In this document: positions 1-8,594 of the stretch, in pieces
Numbering within the stretch: position 1 is the stretch's first letter
Layout: the number at the start of each line of letters is the position of its first letter
Source: CAZEDU01 sp964511185
GTDB lineage: Bacteria > Myxococcota > Myxococcia > Myxococcales > Myxococcaceae
Length of the DNA stretch: 62,878 bases
NCBI GenBank assembly: GCA_964511185.1
Contig: CAZEDU010000010.1
Span: 1 to 62,878 of the forward strand
Direction: 5' to 3'
Position numbers and translations under genes: made by a program
Notes under the pieces: model-generated
What the model saw: only the letters and a program-made list of their open reading frames with translations
Told to the model about the DNA's origin: nothing
Database searches by the model: none

Positions 1-15
1 TCAGCCCGAAACCCC

Positions 16-1335
16 TTACTTTTTTTCCGTCTCGGGGGACGTCGCCGGTTGCCCTTCGGTTCCAGTGGAAGCGCCCTCGGCCGGGGCCAGCGCGCCTTCC
101 TCCTGCGCCGCCTGGTCCGACACCTTGTCGAGGAGCGCCGCGCCGTCCTTGCTCTGCTTCGGCTTCTCCTTCGGCTGGGCCGCCGCCGGCTGCGGCGTGC
201 CGGCCTTCTGCATCGCCGCGATGCTCTTGATCTTGGCGTCGATCAGCTGCTGGTCGGTCGGGGTGCTGATGCTCTGGCTCTTGCAGCGCTCGAGGAAGCC
301 GACCGCCTTGTCCCAACCGCCGCGGTCCGCCGCGTACGCCCAACCCGCGCCGCAAATGGCCTCGGAGTGGCCCGACTTGAGCGCCAGGACCTTCTCGAAC
401 GCAGCGCCCGCCGCCATGCCCTTCTTGGTGTCGCGGCCCTTGAGCCCGTCGAGCGCGTACGCATAGCCCAGGTGCACCTCGTACGAGTTCGGCTCGAGCT
501 CCACCGCGCGCGCGAACGACTTCTCGGCGGTCTCGTAGTCGCGGTAGCTGAGCGCCATCGCGCCCAGGTTCATGTGACCAGGCGCGAACCGGTCCGACAG
601 CGACACGGCCTTCTGGAACTGGGCCAGCGCGCGGCGCCGGTCGTCCATCTTCAGATAAATCATGCCCAGGTTGTTGTAGACGCCCGGGTCCTTCTCATCG
701 AGCTTACGCGCGTTCGCGCTGATGAACTCGGCGAGCTTGTAGTTGCCCTGGTCGAAGTAGATGAGCGCCAGGTTCTTGTACGCGTCCGCGTTGTCCTTGG
801 TGCGCGAGAGCACCTTGCGCGCCGCCCCTTCGGCCAGGTCGAACTTCTTCGCCAGCCGGTAAACGACCGCGAGGTTGTTGAGCAGCTGCACGTCGTACTC
901 TTTGCCGGGCTGCTTGAGCGCCGCCTCGTAGAGCGCGATCGCCTGCTCGAACCTGTCCTGCAGCCGGTAGCACTTGCCCAGGTTGAGCAGCGTGGGCTCG
1001 TGGCTCGGGTCCATCTGGTGGGCCTTCTCGTAGGCCGCGATGGCGCGCGCCAGGTCGCCGCGCCGCTCGGCGATCACGCCCAGGTTGAACTGCGCGTTGA
1101 CCATCTTCGGGTTCTTGTCGACCAGCGCCTGGAACACCTTCTCCGCCGCGTCGTACTGGCCGGCGTCGAACTTGCGCACGCCGTCATTGAAGCGGTCGGA
1201 GTCGCTGGTGGGTTGGCCCGCCGCGCTCTGCTGCGCCGCCGCCGCGCTCGGGGGCGGCGCCGCGCTCTCGGTGGTCTTGCAGCCGACCAGCGTGACGCCG
1301 GCGACGAGGAGGGCCGAGGTGAAAAGCGACTTCAT
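16..1335 (-). CDS. TPR-repeat lipoprotein, GltE/AglT-like
   Basis: About 439 aa. The chosen ATG at 1335 (nine codons inside the longest reading frame) puts a lipoprotein signal at the very N-terminus: MKSLFTSALLVAGVTLVGC, with lipobox LVGC and Cys19 as the expected lipidated residue. Roughly residues 45-350 are consecutive tetratricopeptide repeats (repeating A/G-Y-x-A and N-L-G positions), followed by a Lys/Pro/Ala-rich, low-complexity tail. TPR lipoproteins normally act as protein-protein scaffolds on a membrane surface. Position matters: it is the last visible gene of a leftward run and sits 38 bp after a giant TPR protein, the same D-E order as GltD(AgmU)-GltE(AglT) and NfsD-NfsE of Myxococcus. 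The family assignment is by order, size and architecture, not a search. Confidence 0.75.
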   Translation of the reverse strand: MKSLFTSALLVAGVTLVGCKTTESAAPPPSAAAAQQSAAGQPTSDSDRFNDGVRKFDAGQYDAAEKVFQALVDKNPKMVNAQFNLGVIAERRGDLARAIAAYEKAHQMDPSHEPTLLNLGKCYRLQDRFEQAIALYEAALKQPGKEYDVQLLNNLAVVYRLAKKFDLAEGAARKVLSRTKDNADAYKNLALIYFDQGNYKLAEFISANARKLDEKDPGVYNNLGMIYLKMDDRRRALAQFQKAVSLSDRFAPGHMNLGAMALSYRDYETAEKSFARAVELEPNSYEVHLGYAYALDGLKGRDTKKGMAAGAAFEKVLALKSGHSEAICGAGWAYAADRGGWDKAVGFLERCKSQSISTPTDQQLIDAKIKSIAAMQKAGTPQPAAAQPKEKPKQSKDGAALLDKVSDQAAQEEGALAPAEGASTGTEGQPATSPETEKK

Positions 1336-1373
1336 CGTGGTTCTCTCTTCGCGAATGTTCATGTCTTCGACCT

Positions 1374-4300
1374 CTAGCGCGCGCTGGTGGCAGCAGAGCC
1401 CGCAGGAACCGGTGCCGGTTGCGGCACGGCCTTCGGCTTCGGCTCGGAGTTGGTCTTGGGCTTGGCGTCACCGCCGCTGGGCTCGGTCGGCGAAGCCGGC
1501 GGCTGCGCGGCGTTCGCGGGCGCGGCGGGGGGCGTGCTGGACACCGCCGCCACGGCGACCGGCTCCTTCGACACCGGCGCGGTCACGAAGAACTCCGATC
1601 CGTGGAACGGCACCTCGCGGACCTTCGCGTACAGCCCCGGGCGGTACTTGTTGATCCGCTCCTGCGCGAGCAGCGTCCACTCGTTGTAGACCTTCAGCTC
1701 GTAGCTCTTGGCGAGCGCCTTCTCGAGCGCCTCGATCGACTTCTCCTCCAGCGGGAAGGCGCGGTTCTCGAGCTCGCCGCGGTACATGTCGAGCTGCTCC
1801 TGGTCGAGCCCCTTCGGGTTCGGCGAGTCGAGGAAGTTCTGCGCGAAGTCCGCGTACGCCAAGCCGATGCGCGTCAGCGCCGCGATGCCGTGGTCGCCGG
1901 AGCCGGTGGCCAGCACCTCGGTGTACGCCTTCTCCACTTCCTGAATCTTCTTCACCTTCGCGGCCAGGTCGGCGCGCAGGGTCGCGACGCGCTGGAAGCG
2001 AATGTCGGTGTACTGCTTCCAGAGCGGCTCGAGCGCGAGGAAGCGGGCGTGGGCATAGCCGTCACGCACGCGGTCGTTCTTCTTGTCCTCCGCCGACAGC
2101 TTGCCGTAGCCCACGATCAGCTCCCTCTGCAGCTTCTCGACCTCGGCCGAGTTCTTCAGCTCCCGGTACGCGCGAAGCTGGCGGTACTTGGCGTCGTAGA
2201 CGCGCGCGCCGCTGACCCGGTTGTCCTTGCCGTACGTGCCGACGAAGCCCTCGAACGCCTTCGCGGCGTCCGCCCACTTCTTGTCCTTCTCGTGGATGAG
2301 GCCGATGTTGAAGGCGATCTCGGGGACGTCCTTCTTCTCTTTGAAGCGCGTCAGGTAGTGCTGGTACGCGGCGATCGCCTTGTCCGACTTGCCCAGGCCC
2401 TCCCACCACAAACCGGCGTTGAAGATCGCGTCGGCGACCCACTTCTCGGCTTCCTTGACCAGGTCCTCGCGCTCCTTCGGGTCGACCTTGCGCGGCTCGA
2501 CCTTGGCGCCCTTCTTCTTCGGCGCCGCCGCGACCTTCTTGCCGTCGCGCTTGGCCGCGTTCTTCATGTTGGCGATGCCGATCGCCTTGTCGCCCGCGGC
2601 CTCGTCGTAGGCCTCGACGAACGCCTCGTACATCTCGGCCGACTTCGGGAAGTTCGCCACCTTCTCGTAGAAGCTCGCGAGCGTGTAGCGGACCTTCAGC
2701 TCGAACGGCGTGCCCGGGTACTCCTTGAGCGTGCGCTCGCCCACCTCGATGCCGCGGTCGAGCTGGTTCGCGTCCTGGAAGATGACCATCGCGTAGGTGA
2801 GCGCGCGGTCCGCGTTGTCCGACTTGGGGAACTCGGCGACGAACTTGATGAACTCCTCCGCCGCGAGCGCGGGGTTCTTGTCCTTCTTGTAGACGACCTC
2901 GTCGATCCACTTGTACTGCGAGCCTTCGACGACGCCGGTCACGCGCTTGGCGAACTCGGTGTTCGGCTTGGTCAGCTTCTTGTTCGCGAGGAACTGCCGC
3001 GAGAGCTTGTTCAGCTCGAACCACTCGCCCTTCTCTTCGAGCACCGACATCGAGAGGTCGGCCGCGTCCTGCGAGCGCTTCTCCTCCGGCCACTTGAGGA
3101 TGATCTCGCCGAACCGCTTGGCCGCATCGAGGAAGTGGTTGCGGTCGTAGTAGACGACGGCGGCCTGGTAGCGGACGTCGATCTCGTCCTGGTTGTTCGG
3201 GAAGAGCGTGTTGTAGTTGTCACACGCGGCGACCAGCTTCTCCTCGAACCCGGTGAGCTTCTGCTCCTCGAGCTCCTTGGCGGAGCGCTTGGTGATCTTC
3301 GCCTGCTTCTCGACGTTGCCCTTCTTCTTCTGCTCGTCGACCTTCTGGCCTTCCTTCAGGTCGCTCTTCGCGAGCTGGCCGCGCTCGATCTTGACCAGCT
3401 TCTCGTACGCCAGGATCGCGTTGTACGCGGCGGCCTGCCGGTACTTCTCCTGCGAGACTTCCTTCGCGGTGTCGCGGTTCGGGATCTTGAACGTGACGAC
3501 CGTGTCGTACTCCTTCGCGGCCGGCTCCCACTCCTCGAGCGCCCAGAGGATCTCCGCGTAGTAGAAGCGCAGGTTGAACGCGAAGTCCGAGACGAAGTTC
3601 TCGTCCTGGCTCGAGGCGAACGCGTCGACGTACTGCTTGTAGATGTCGCGCGCGAGCCGGTAGGTCTCGACCTGCTTCGTCTTCTGCGCCTCCTGGTGGT
3701 AATCGGTGACCACCGTGCGCATCGCCTCCTCGGCGACGTTGAAGCCGTTGCGCAGGACCTCTTGCTTCGACGCGTTGGCGTTCCACCACGCGCTGCCCGG
3801 GCGGTACAGCTCGGCGAGCCGCTTCACCTCGAGCTTCACCTGGTCGCGCTGACGCCGACCTTCGTAGCTGCGGATGATCGCCTGCTGGTAGTCGGGCGCC
3901 GCCTCCGCCATCGGGTTCTGCTCGATGAGGTAGCGGAAGCTCTTGATCGCGTTCTCGAAGTGGCCGGCGTCGACCAGCTGGTAGCTCATCTTCGCGATCA
4001 ACGTGGTCTGCCGCTTCTTGCCCGCGTGCTGCTTGAAGTACGCGATGCCGTCGTCCGAGCGGTTGAGCTGAACGAACATCACCACCATGTCGTTGAGCGC
4101 TTCGTTCTTCAGGTCGGTCATGCCCTTGCCCTGCTTCTCGGCGTAAGCGACGACCTCCTGCAGCTTCTTGAGCGCCTTCTCGTGCTCGCCCGCGTTGAAG
4201 TCGCACCAGGCCAGCTTGTAGAGCGCGTACGACTTGATGTTCGGCACCGAACTGGCGAAGGCCTTCTCGTACATCGTCTTCGCCTTCGACAGCTCATTGG

Positions 4301-5033
4301 CCACGTCGAAGTAGTGGTTGCCGAGCTGCACGTAGGTGTCCGCGACGAAGCGCGAGTTCGGGTAGTTCTTGATCAGGTCCTCGTACCGCTTGATCGCCTC
4401 CGCCCGCTTGCCGATCTCGTACTGGTTGTAGCCGAGCGAGAAGAGGACCTCGTCCTTGCGCTCGTAGGCCGGGTACTCGCGCAGAATCGTCTCGTAGATG
4501 CGCATCGTCTCGGCGCGGTAGAGCTCGCTCTCGCGGTGGTCCACCTTGGGGTCGCCGACCTTCTCGCCCCGGTTGCGCGCCTCTTCGACCTTCTTTTCGT
4601 CCTCCTGGAACTTCAGCATCTCCTTCCGGTTCAAGTACTTCGACTTGTCCCAGTAGAGCTCGGCGAGCTGGTAGTAGAGGTCGGCCTTCTGCGCGTCGCC
4701 GTCTTCGAACCGCTTGATGAGGTTCTTGAGCGAGGCGATCGACTCGTCGCGCTTCTTGTCCGCGAGCGCCTCCTTCTCGGCGTCCTCCAGCTTGGGGGCG
4801 GTCTTGAAGCTGGCGGGCCCCTTCCGGGTCGGCGGCTTGTCGGCCGCGGCCTTCTTCTTCGGGGCTTGGCTGGCCGGGTCGGTCGCCGCCTTCGGAGGCG
4901 CGGCCTCCGAGGCCTTCGCGCCCTTCTTGGCGCCTTTCTTCTGACCCCAGGCTTCGGTCGTGACGAGCGTGGTCCCGACCAAAAGCGTCGCCAACAGCGG
5001 CGCCGCCGCGAACAGACGAAGGAACGACCTCAT
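1374..5033 (-). CDS. Giant periplasmic TPR protein, GltD/AgmU-like
   Basis: About 1219 aa from the ATG at 5033, which is preceded by a good Shine-Dalgarno (GCAGGAGACAGC before ATG). The longer reading frame to 5162 lacks a signal sequence, so the internal start is preferred. Residues 1-30 form a secretion signal (hydrophobic FLRLFAAAPLLATLLVG, probable cleavage near AWG/QKK). A Lys/Ala/Pro-rich linker follows, then TPR and TPR-like helical repeats through most of the chain (for example LYYQLAELYWDKSKY, VLFSLGYNQYEIGKRAEAI), and a Pro/Ala-rich C-terminal tail. Length and architecture match AgmU/GltD, a roughly 1200-residue periplasmic TPR component of the Myxococcus gliding machine, and its spore-coat paralogue NfsD. 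The inferred role is a periplasmic scaffold linking inner and outer membrane parts. Confidence 0.75.
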   Translation of the reverse strand: MRSFLRLFAAAPLLATLLVGTTLVTTEAWGQKKGAKKGAKASEAAPPKAATDPASQAPKKKAAADKPPTRKGPASFKTAPKLEDAEKEALADKKRDESIASLKNLIKRFEDGDAQKADLYYQLAELYWDKSKYLNRKEMLKFQEDEKKVEEARNRGEKVGDPKVDHRESELYRAETMRIYETILREYPAYERKDEVLFSLGYNQYEIGKRAEAIKRYEDLIKNYPNSRFVADTYVQLGNHYFDVANELSKAKTMYEKAFASSVPNIKSYALYKLAWCDFNAGEHEKALKKLQEVVAYAEKQGKGMTDLKNEALNDMVVMFVQLNRSDDGIAYFKQHAGKKRQTTLIAKMSYQLVDAGHFENAIKSFRYLIEQNPMAEAAPDYQQAIIRSYEGRRQRDQVKLEVKRLAELYRPGSAWWNANASKQEVLRNGFNVAEEAMRTVVTDYHQEAQKTKQVETYRLARDIYKQYVDAFASSQDENFVSDFAFNLRFYYAEILWALEEWEPAAKEYDTVVTFKIPNRDTAKEVSQEKYRQAAAYNAILAYEKLVKIERGQLAKSDLKEGQKVDEQKKKGNVEKQAKITKRSAKELEEQKLTGFEEKLVAACDNYNTLFPNNQDEIDVRYQAAVVYYDRNHFLDAAKRFGEIILKWPEEKRSQDAADLSMSVLEEKGEWFELNKLSRQFLANKKLTKPNTEFAKRVTGVVEGSQYKWIDEVVYKKDKNPALAAEEFIKFVAEFPKSDNADRALTYAMVIFQDANQLDRGIEVGERTLKEYPGTPFELKVRYTLASFYEKVANFPKSAEMYEAFVEAYDEAAGDKAIGIANMKNAAKRDGKKVAAAPKKKGAKVEPRKVDPKEREDLVKEAEKWVADAIFNAGLWWEGLGKSDKAIAAYQHYLTRFKEKKDVPEIAFNIGLIHEKDKKWADAAKAFEGFVGTYGKDNRVSGARVYDAKYRQLRAYRELKNSAEVEKLQRELIVGYGKLSAEDKKNDRVRDGYAHARFLALEPLWKQYTDIRFQRVATLRADLAAKVKKIQEVEKAYTEVLATGSGDHGIAALTRIGLAYADFAQNFLDSPNPKGLDQEQLDMYRGELENRAFPLEEKSIEALEKALAKSYELKVYNEWTLLAQERINKYRPGLYAKVREVPFHGSEFFVTAPVSKEPVAVAAVSSTPPAAPANAAQPPASPTEPSGGDAKPKTNSEPKPKAVPQPAPVPAGSAATSAR

Positions 5034-5176
5034 GCTGTCTCCTGCGGAAATGAAGCGGTTTCGAAAGACGGCCGAACGAAGGCCGCCCCCGAGGGAAAAA
5101 CGCGCGCGCAAGCTACTCGCCGCCTGAACAAATGGAAAGGGGGGCCCGACGCGCGCCCCCAACTGTCGACTGGCCG

Positions 5177-6682
5177 CTACTCGGACCGCTGGTCGAGACA
5201 GCCTGTCTTGAGGGTGTACTGGTAGTAGCCAATCTCGTCGCGCCAGAACTCACCCTGGAACTTCCAGTAGTTCCAGTCCTCGGCGGGCATCTTCGGCCGG
5301 TGCAACGCCTGGCTGGCGAGGAGCTTCCGCTGATCGACACCCGCCTCGGCGATCTCCTTCTCCGCCTTCGAGGTCTCGAAGCGGATGATCTCTGCCGTAT
5401 CCGAGTAGGTCTTGATGGCGCGCTCCGCCTCGACCAGGCGGCGCTGCACGAGCTGGCCGGCGACCTTGACCAGGTTCGCGCGGTTCTCGTCGAGGGTGGA
5501 GATCAGGTCGGGCGAGAGCTTCGAGCGCCAGGCCTGGTTGGCCGAGATCGCCTGCTTCTCGGCGTCGATCTGCTTGAGGGACGCGAGCACGTCGAGCACG
5601 CGCTGGCTGCCGCGCACCCAGTTGACCACCGGCTTGGGCAGCTCGGAGGCCTCGGTGTTCACCAGGTTGAAGTAGTAGTCGGCGTCGCGCTCGCCCTGCG
5701 TCACCTTCTGCAGCCGCTCGTGCATCGGCATGTAGATCTCGTCGAACGCGCCGAGCGCCGTCTTCGCCTCTTCGTGCAGGCAGCTGAAGTAATAGACCGT
5801 CGCCTTCAGCGTCCACGACTCGGGCTGGAACGCGCCGGCGAACTGGGGCGCGTGGAGCGCCTGCAGCGAACCGAGCGCCCCGCCGAAGTCGTCGTTGCGG
5901 AAGCGGGCCCAGCCGTTCTCGAAGAGCGCCTGGTCCCAGTAGCGCGAGTAGCGCGGCAGCTGCTCGTAGGCGTCGACCGACTTCTGGTACTCGCCCATGC
6001 CGTAGTAGGTGCGGCCCAGGGCGAGCCGCGCGAGCTGCTGGGTGAGCTCCAGGTCCTGCCCGCGGGTGGCGCTCAGCACGTTCTCGAAGGCGGCGATGCC
6101 GGCTTCGGTCTTCGCGCCGCCCGGGTAGCGCGGGTCGACGAGCACGATGCCGAGCAGGTACTGCGCCTTCGGGTAGATGGGGCTCTCCTTCTGCACCGCT
6201 TCCAAGAAGGCCGCCGCCTCGTCGAACTTGTTGCTGCGCTGGCTGATCGTGCCGATGAGGTAGTTGACGCGCGCGAGCGTCTCGACCGGCAGCGTCGCCC
6301 AGTCTTCGCTGTAGGTCTTGTTGAGCAAGCTCGGGATGATGTTCGGCTCGTCGAGCTGCTGCTGAATGGTGACGAGCGCCTCGACCGCCTTCAGGTAGTT
6401 CGGGTGCACCTTCCCGGTGCGCACGATGCCCGCGAACTGAAACGCGGCCGACAGCGGCAGGCCTTTCTTCCACAGCGATTGAGCGAGGTAGTACTCGGCC
6501 TTGCCGCGCAGATCGGCGTCGGTCGAGCCCTGCACGATGTCGTTGAAGGCGAGCGCGGCGGCGTCGTAGTCGCCGCCGTTGAACGACGAGAGCGCGCGGT
6601 TGTAGAGCGAGACGTCTTGCGCCAGCGCGAGCGCCGGAACGACGACGAGGAGAGCCAGGGCGCGGAAGGTTCGTTGGGTCAT
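5177..6682 (-). CDS. Periplasmic TPR protein, GltC/NfsC-like
   Basis: 501 aa with a clear cleavable signal peptide (RALALLVVVPALALA, then QDVSLYNRAL). The mature part is helical and TPR-like throughout (LYNRALSSFNGGDYDAAALAF near the start; ARLALGRTYYGMGEYQKSVDAYEQL near residue 220). The final third is more charged and probably coiled-coil (around residues 380-450). It begins 5 bp after the stop of the beta-barrel gene upstream, so the two are surely co-transcribed. A TPR protein directly after two outer-membrane barrels is the A-B-C order of the Nfs operon and of the gltA/B/C genes. The inferred role is a periplasmic partner of the barrels. A 143-bp gap separates it from the GltD-like gene and contains a G/C-rich inverted repeat near 5138-5160 of uncertain meaning. 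Confidence 0.7.
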   Translation of the reverse strand: MTQRTFRALALLVVVPALALAQDVSLYNRALSSFNGGDYDAAALAFNDIVQGSTDADLRGKAEYYLAQSLWKKGLPLSAAFQFAGIVRTGKVHPNYLKAVEALVTIQQQLDEPNIIPSLLNKTYSEDWATLPVETLARVNYLIGTISQRSNKFDEAAAFLEAVQKESPIYPKAQYLLGIVLVDPRYPGGAKTEAGIAAFENVLSATRGQDLELTQQLARLALGRTYYGMGEYQKSVDAYEQLPRYSRYWDQALFENGWARFRNDDFGGALGSLQALHAPQFAGAFQPESWTLKATVYYFSCLHEEAKTALGAFDEIYMPMHERLQKVTQGERDADYYFNLVNTEASELPKPVVNWVRGSQRVLDVLASLKQIDAEKQAISANQAWRSKLSPDLISTLDENRANLVKVAGQLVQRRLVEAERAIKTYSDTAEIIRFETSKAEKEIAEAGVDQRKLLASQALHRPKMPAEDWNYWKFQGEFWRDEIGYYQYTLKTGCLDQRSE

Positions 6683-6687
6683 GGCGC

Positions 6688-7761
6688 TTAGAACAGGAAG
6701 GCGATGCCGGCGTAGAGGCCGACGTTGTTGAGCACGTCAGACGAAGCGTCGCGCACCAGCTGAATGGCCAGCGGCAGATCGTCGCGGAGATTTCTGCCTT
6801 CGGTGCCGGGCTGCACACCGTCGAAGTTTTGCGAGCGGCAGGCCCCCGAGACGGGCACCCCCGACAAGCTGGCGCCCGGGGTCCGCTGGTTGGCCTGCTG
6901 GAGCGCGGTCAGATCATCGAGCGTGCAGCCGTTCACCGAGTCCACGCGCGCGGTGTAGACCATGTCGCGCAGCTCGAGCCGGAAAGCCCACCGGTCACCG
7001 AGCTGCAGCCGCGCGCCGATGCCCAAGGAGCCCATGAACTTCATCCCGGTGTCGCCGAACGTCGCCGGCCCCGCCGCGTTGGTGGGCTTGAGCAGGATTC
7101 GGGTGGAGCCGACGCCCGCGCCGCCGTTCAACACCAGCGAGAAGTGGCCCAAGCTGTTCTCGTACCAGGCGAACTTGCCGTAGAAGGGCGTGACCTCGAC
7201 GCCGCCCTGGACGCCCCACACCAGCAGGAGCGACGTCGCCGCGCGCGCGGTTTGGCGAACCTTCTCGGTCAGCTCGGCGTTCCAGGCCGACTCGCTCGAG
7301 TACCAATCGTACAGGCCGGTGAGCTGCAGGCCGAAGTTCTCGTGCAGGTGGTACACGTACGAGCCCGCGGTGCCGTAGTGCTGGGTGAACTTGCCGTTCA
7401 CCTGGGCCCAGATCGGGTAGAGGACGAGCTCGCTCTTGCCCTTGTCCGAGAACGCCTTTCTCTCGACGATGTGAACGGCGACGTTGGGGTTGTAGAGCGG
7501 CGCGCCCGAGACCAGCTTCTGGGACTCGGCCGAGCCGGCCTGCGTCGGCTGGGTCGCGTCGCCCGCGGGCGCGGCCGTCTCCGCGGCGGGGGCCGCGCTC
7601 GGCGCGTCGGACTTGGGCGCTTCGGCGGGGGCCGGCGCTTCGTCGTCTTCGTCTTCGTCGCTGCCCGCCTGACCCAGGATCACCTGAGCCGGGAGCGCAC
7701 GCACGGGGAACGCCTGCGCGAGGGGCGCGAGCAACAGGGCAAACAGCAGAGTCGCTTTCAT
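6688..7761 (-). CDS. Outer-membrane beta-barrel protein, GltA/GltB (NfsA/NfsB)-like, larger member
   Basis: 357 aa. N-terminal signal peptide (MKATLLFALLLAPLAQAF), then an acidic Pro/Ala-rich spacer (about residues 30-75, including DEDEDDE), then alternating amphipathic strands typical of an outer-membrane barrel (KSELVLYPIWAQVNGKFTQHYG, NFGLQLTGLYDWYS, WAFRLELRDMVYTARV). The chain ends in LYAGIAFLF, a C-terminal aromatic residue like the BAM beta-signal. It shares the Y-G-K-F/I, G-x-G-x-R and RLEVRD/RLELRDMVY blocks with the next gene upstream, so the two are paralogues. The spacing is 5 bp to the TPR gene downstream and 30 bp to the barrel upstream. Which of the two corresponds to A or B cannot be settled by eye. 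Confidence 0.72.
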   Translation of the reverse strand: MKATLLFALLLAPLAQAFPVRALPAQVILGQAGSDEDEDDEAPAPAEAPKSDAPSAAPAAETAAPAGDATQPTQAGSAESQKLVSGAPLYNPNVAVHIVERKAFSDKGKSELVLYPIWAQVNGKFTQHYGTAGSYVYHLHENFGLQLTGLYDWYSSESAWNAELTEKVRQTARAATSLLLVWGVQGGVEVTPFYGKFAWYENSLGHFSLVLNGGAGVGSTRILLKPTNAAGPATFGDTGMKFMGSLGIGARLQLGDRWAFRLELRDMVYTARVDSVNGCTLDDLTALQQANQRTPGASLSGVPVSGACRSQNFDGVQPGTEGRNLRDDLPLAIQLVRDASSDVLNNVGLYAGIAFLF

Positions 7762-7791
7762 ATCGTCGTGCCTTCTTGGCCCAAGAGCTGC

Positions 7792-8586
7792 TTAGAAGAG
7801 AAACGAGTAGCCCACATCGAGCATCACCAGGTTGGTGATGCCAGGGGACGTCGCCGGCGTTCCACCGCTCGCCAACCCGCCGGCGCGTTGAATGCCGACC
7901 AAGTAAGAGTCGGGGTACGAGAAGTCGCGCACCTCGAGGCGCAACGATTGCTTCGGCGTGAGGAAGACGCGGGCGCCGAGCGCCGCGCTCCCGATGGGTG
8001 CGACCTTGGTCTCTTGCAGGAACGCGTCACACGCGGTGCCGCCGGCCGGCGAGGTGCAGAAAACCAGCGACTCGCGCTGGAACTGCCCCGCCCCGCCGCC
8101 GAGCCACAAGTAGAACTGGTAGTGCACCGGCAGCTCGGCGAGCAGCGAGATCTTCCCGTAGATGGGTTGCCAGCGGACGCCGAAGATGGCGTTCGCGTTC
8201 ATTTCCCACAGGTCGGCCAGATCGTTCGCTTCGCGGATCGACGTGTTCGCGGCGAAGTCGTCGGCGATCTGCCGCGCGAGCCCGGTGTGGCGCGAGTACG
8301 CGTAGCCGCCGCGCAGCTCGACCGCGAACGTCTCGGAGATGTTGTACCCGGCGCTGGCGTTGAAGTTGTAGTGCTCGGTCAGCCGCGTGAGCAGGGTGAA
8401 GCCCACGTTGAGGCCGAGCTCGAAGCGGCCGTCGGACGAGTACAGCCGGTTGCGCACCACCGTTCGCTCGATGAGCTCGTCGCCCGCCTGGGCTTCCGGG
8501 GTGACGTCTTGCGCCAGCGCCAGGGTCGGCAGGCTGACGGCGAGGGCAATCGCGAGCGCGCGAGCGCGGGACAGGTTTCGTTCCAT
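7792..8586 (-). CDS. Outer-membrane beta-barrel protein, GltA/GltB (NfsA/NfsB)-like, smaller member
   Basis: About 264 aa from ATG 8586 (MERNLSRARALAIALAV...TLALA, then QDVTPEAQ). A GTG four codons upstream (8598) overlaps the stop of the preceding VWA gene as GTGA and could equally be used; both starts leave the signal peptide intact. The mature chain is all beta-strand-like: GRFELGLNVGFTLLTRLTEH, AVELRGGYAYSRHTG, LRLEVRDFSYPDSYLVG, and it ends in VGYSFLF, a C-terminal phenylalanine beta-signal. It matches the family of small myxobacterial barrels that includes GltA/GltB and NfsA/NfsB. Tight coupling to the CglB-like VWA lipoprotein suggests they act together at the cell surface. Confidence 0.72.
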   Translation of the reverse strand: MERNLSRARALAIALAVSLPTLALAQDVTPEAQAGDELIERTVVRNRLYSSDGRFELGLNVGFTLLTRLTEHYNFNASAGYNISETFAVELRGGYAYSRHTGLARQIADDFAANTSIREANDLADLWEMNANAIFGVRWQPIYGKISLLAELPVHYQFYLWLGGGAGQFQRESLVFCTSPAGGTACDAFLQETKVAPIGSAALGARVFLTPKQSLRLEVRDFSYPDSYLVGIQRAGGLASGGTPATSPGITNLVMLDVGYSFLF

Positions 8587-8594
8587 AGGTCGTT

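Noticed and set aside
49..6691. Very long plus-strand open frames (49-1377, 1419-5225, 5132-6691) opposite the TPR genes
   Set aside because: They are Arg/Leu/Val-rich, lack any family motif and mirror strongly coding minus-strand genes. Such antisense frames arise from GC-rich third positions.
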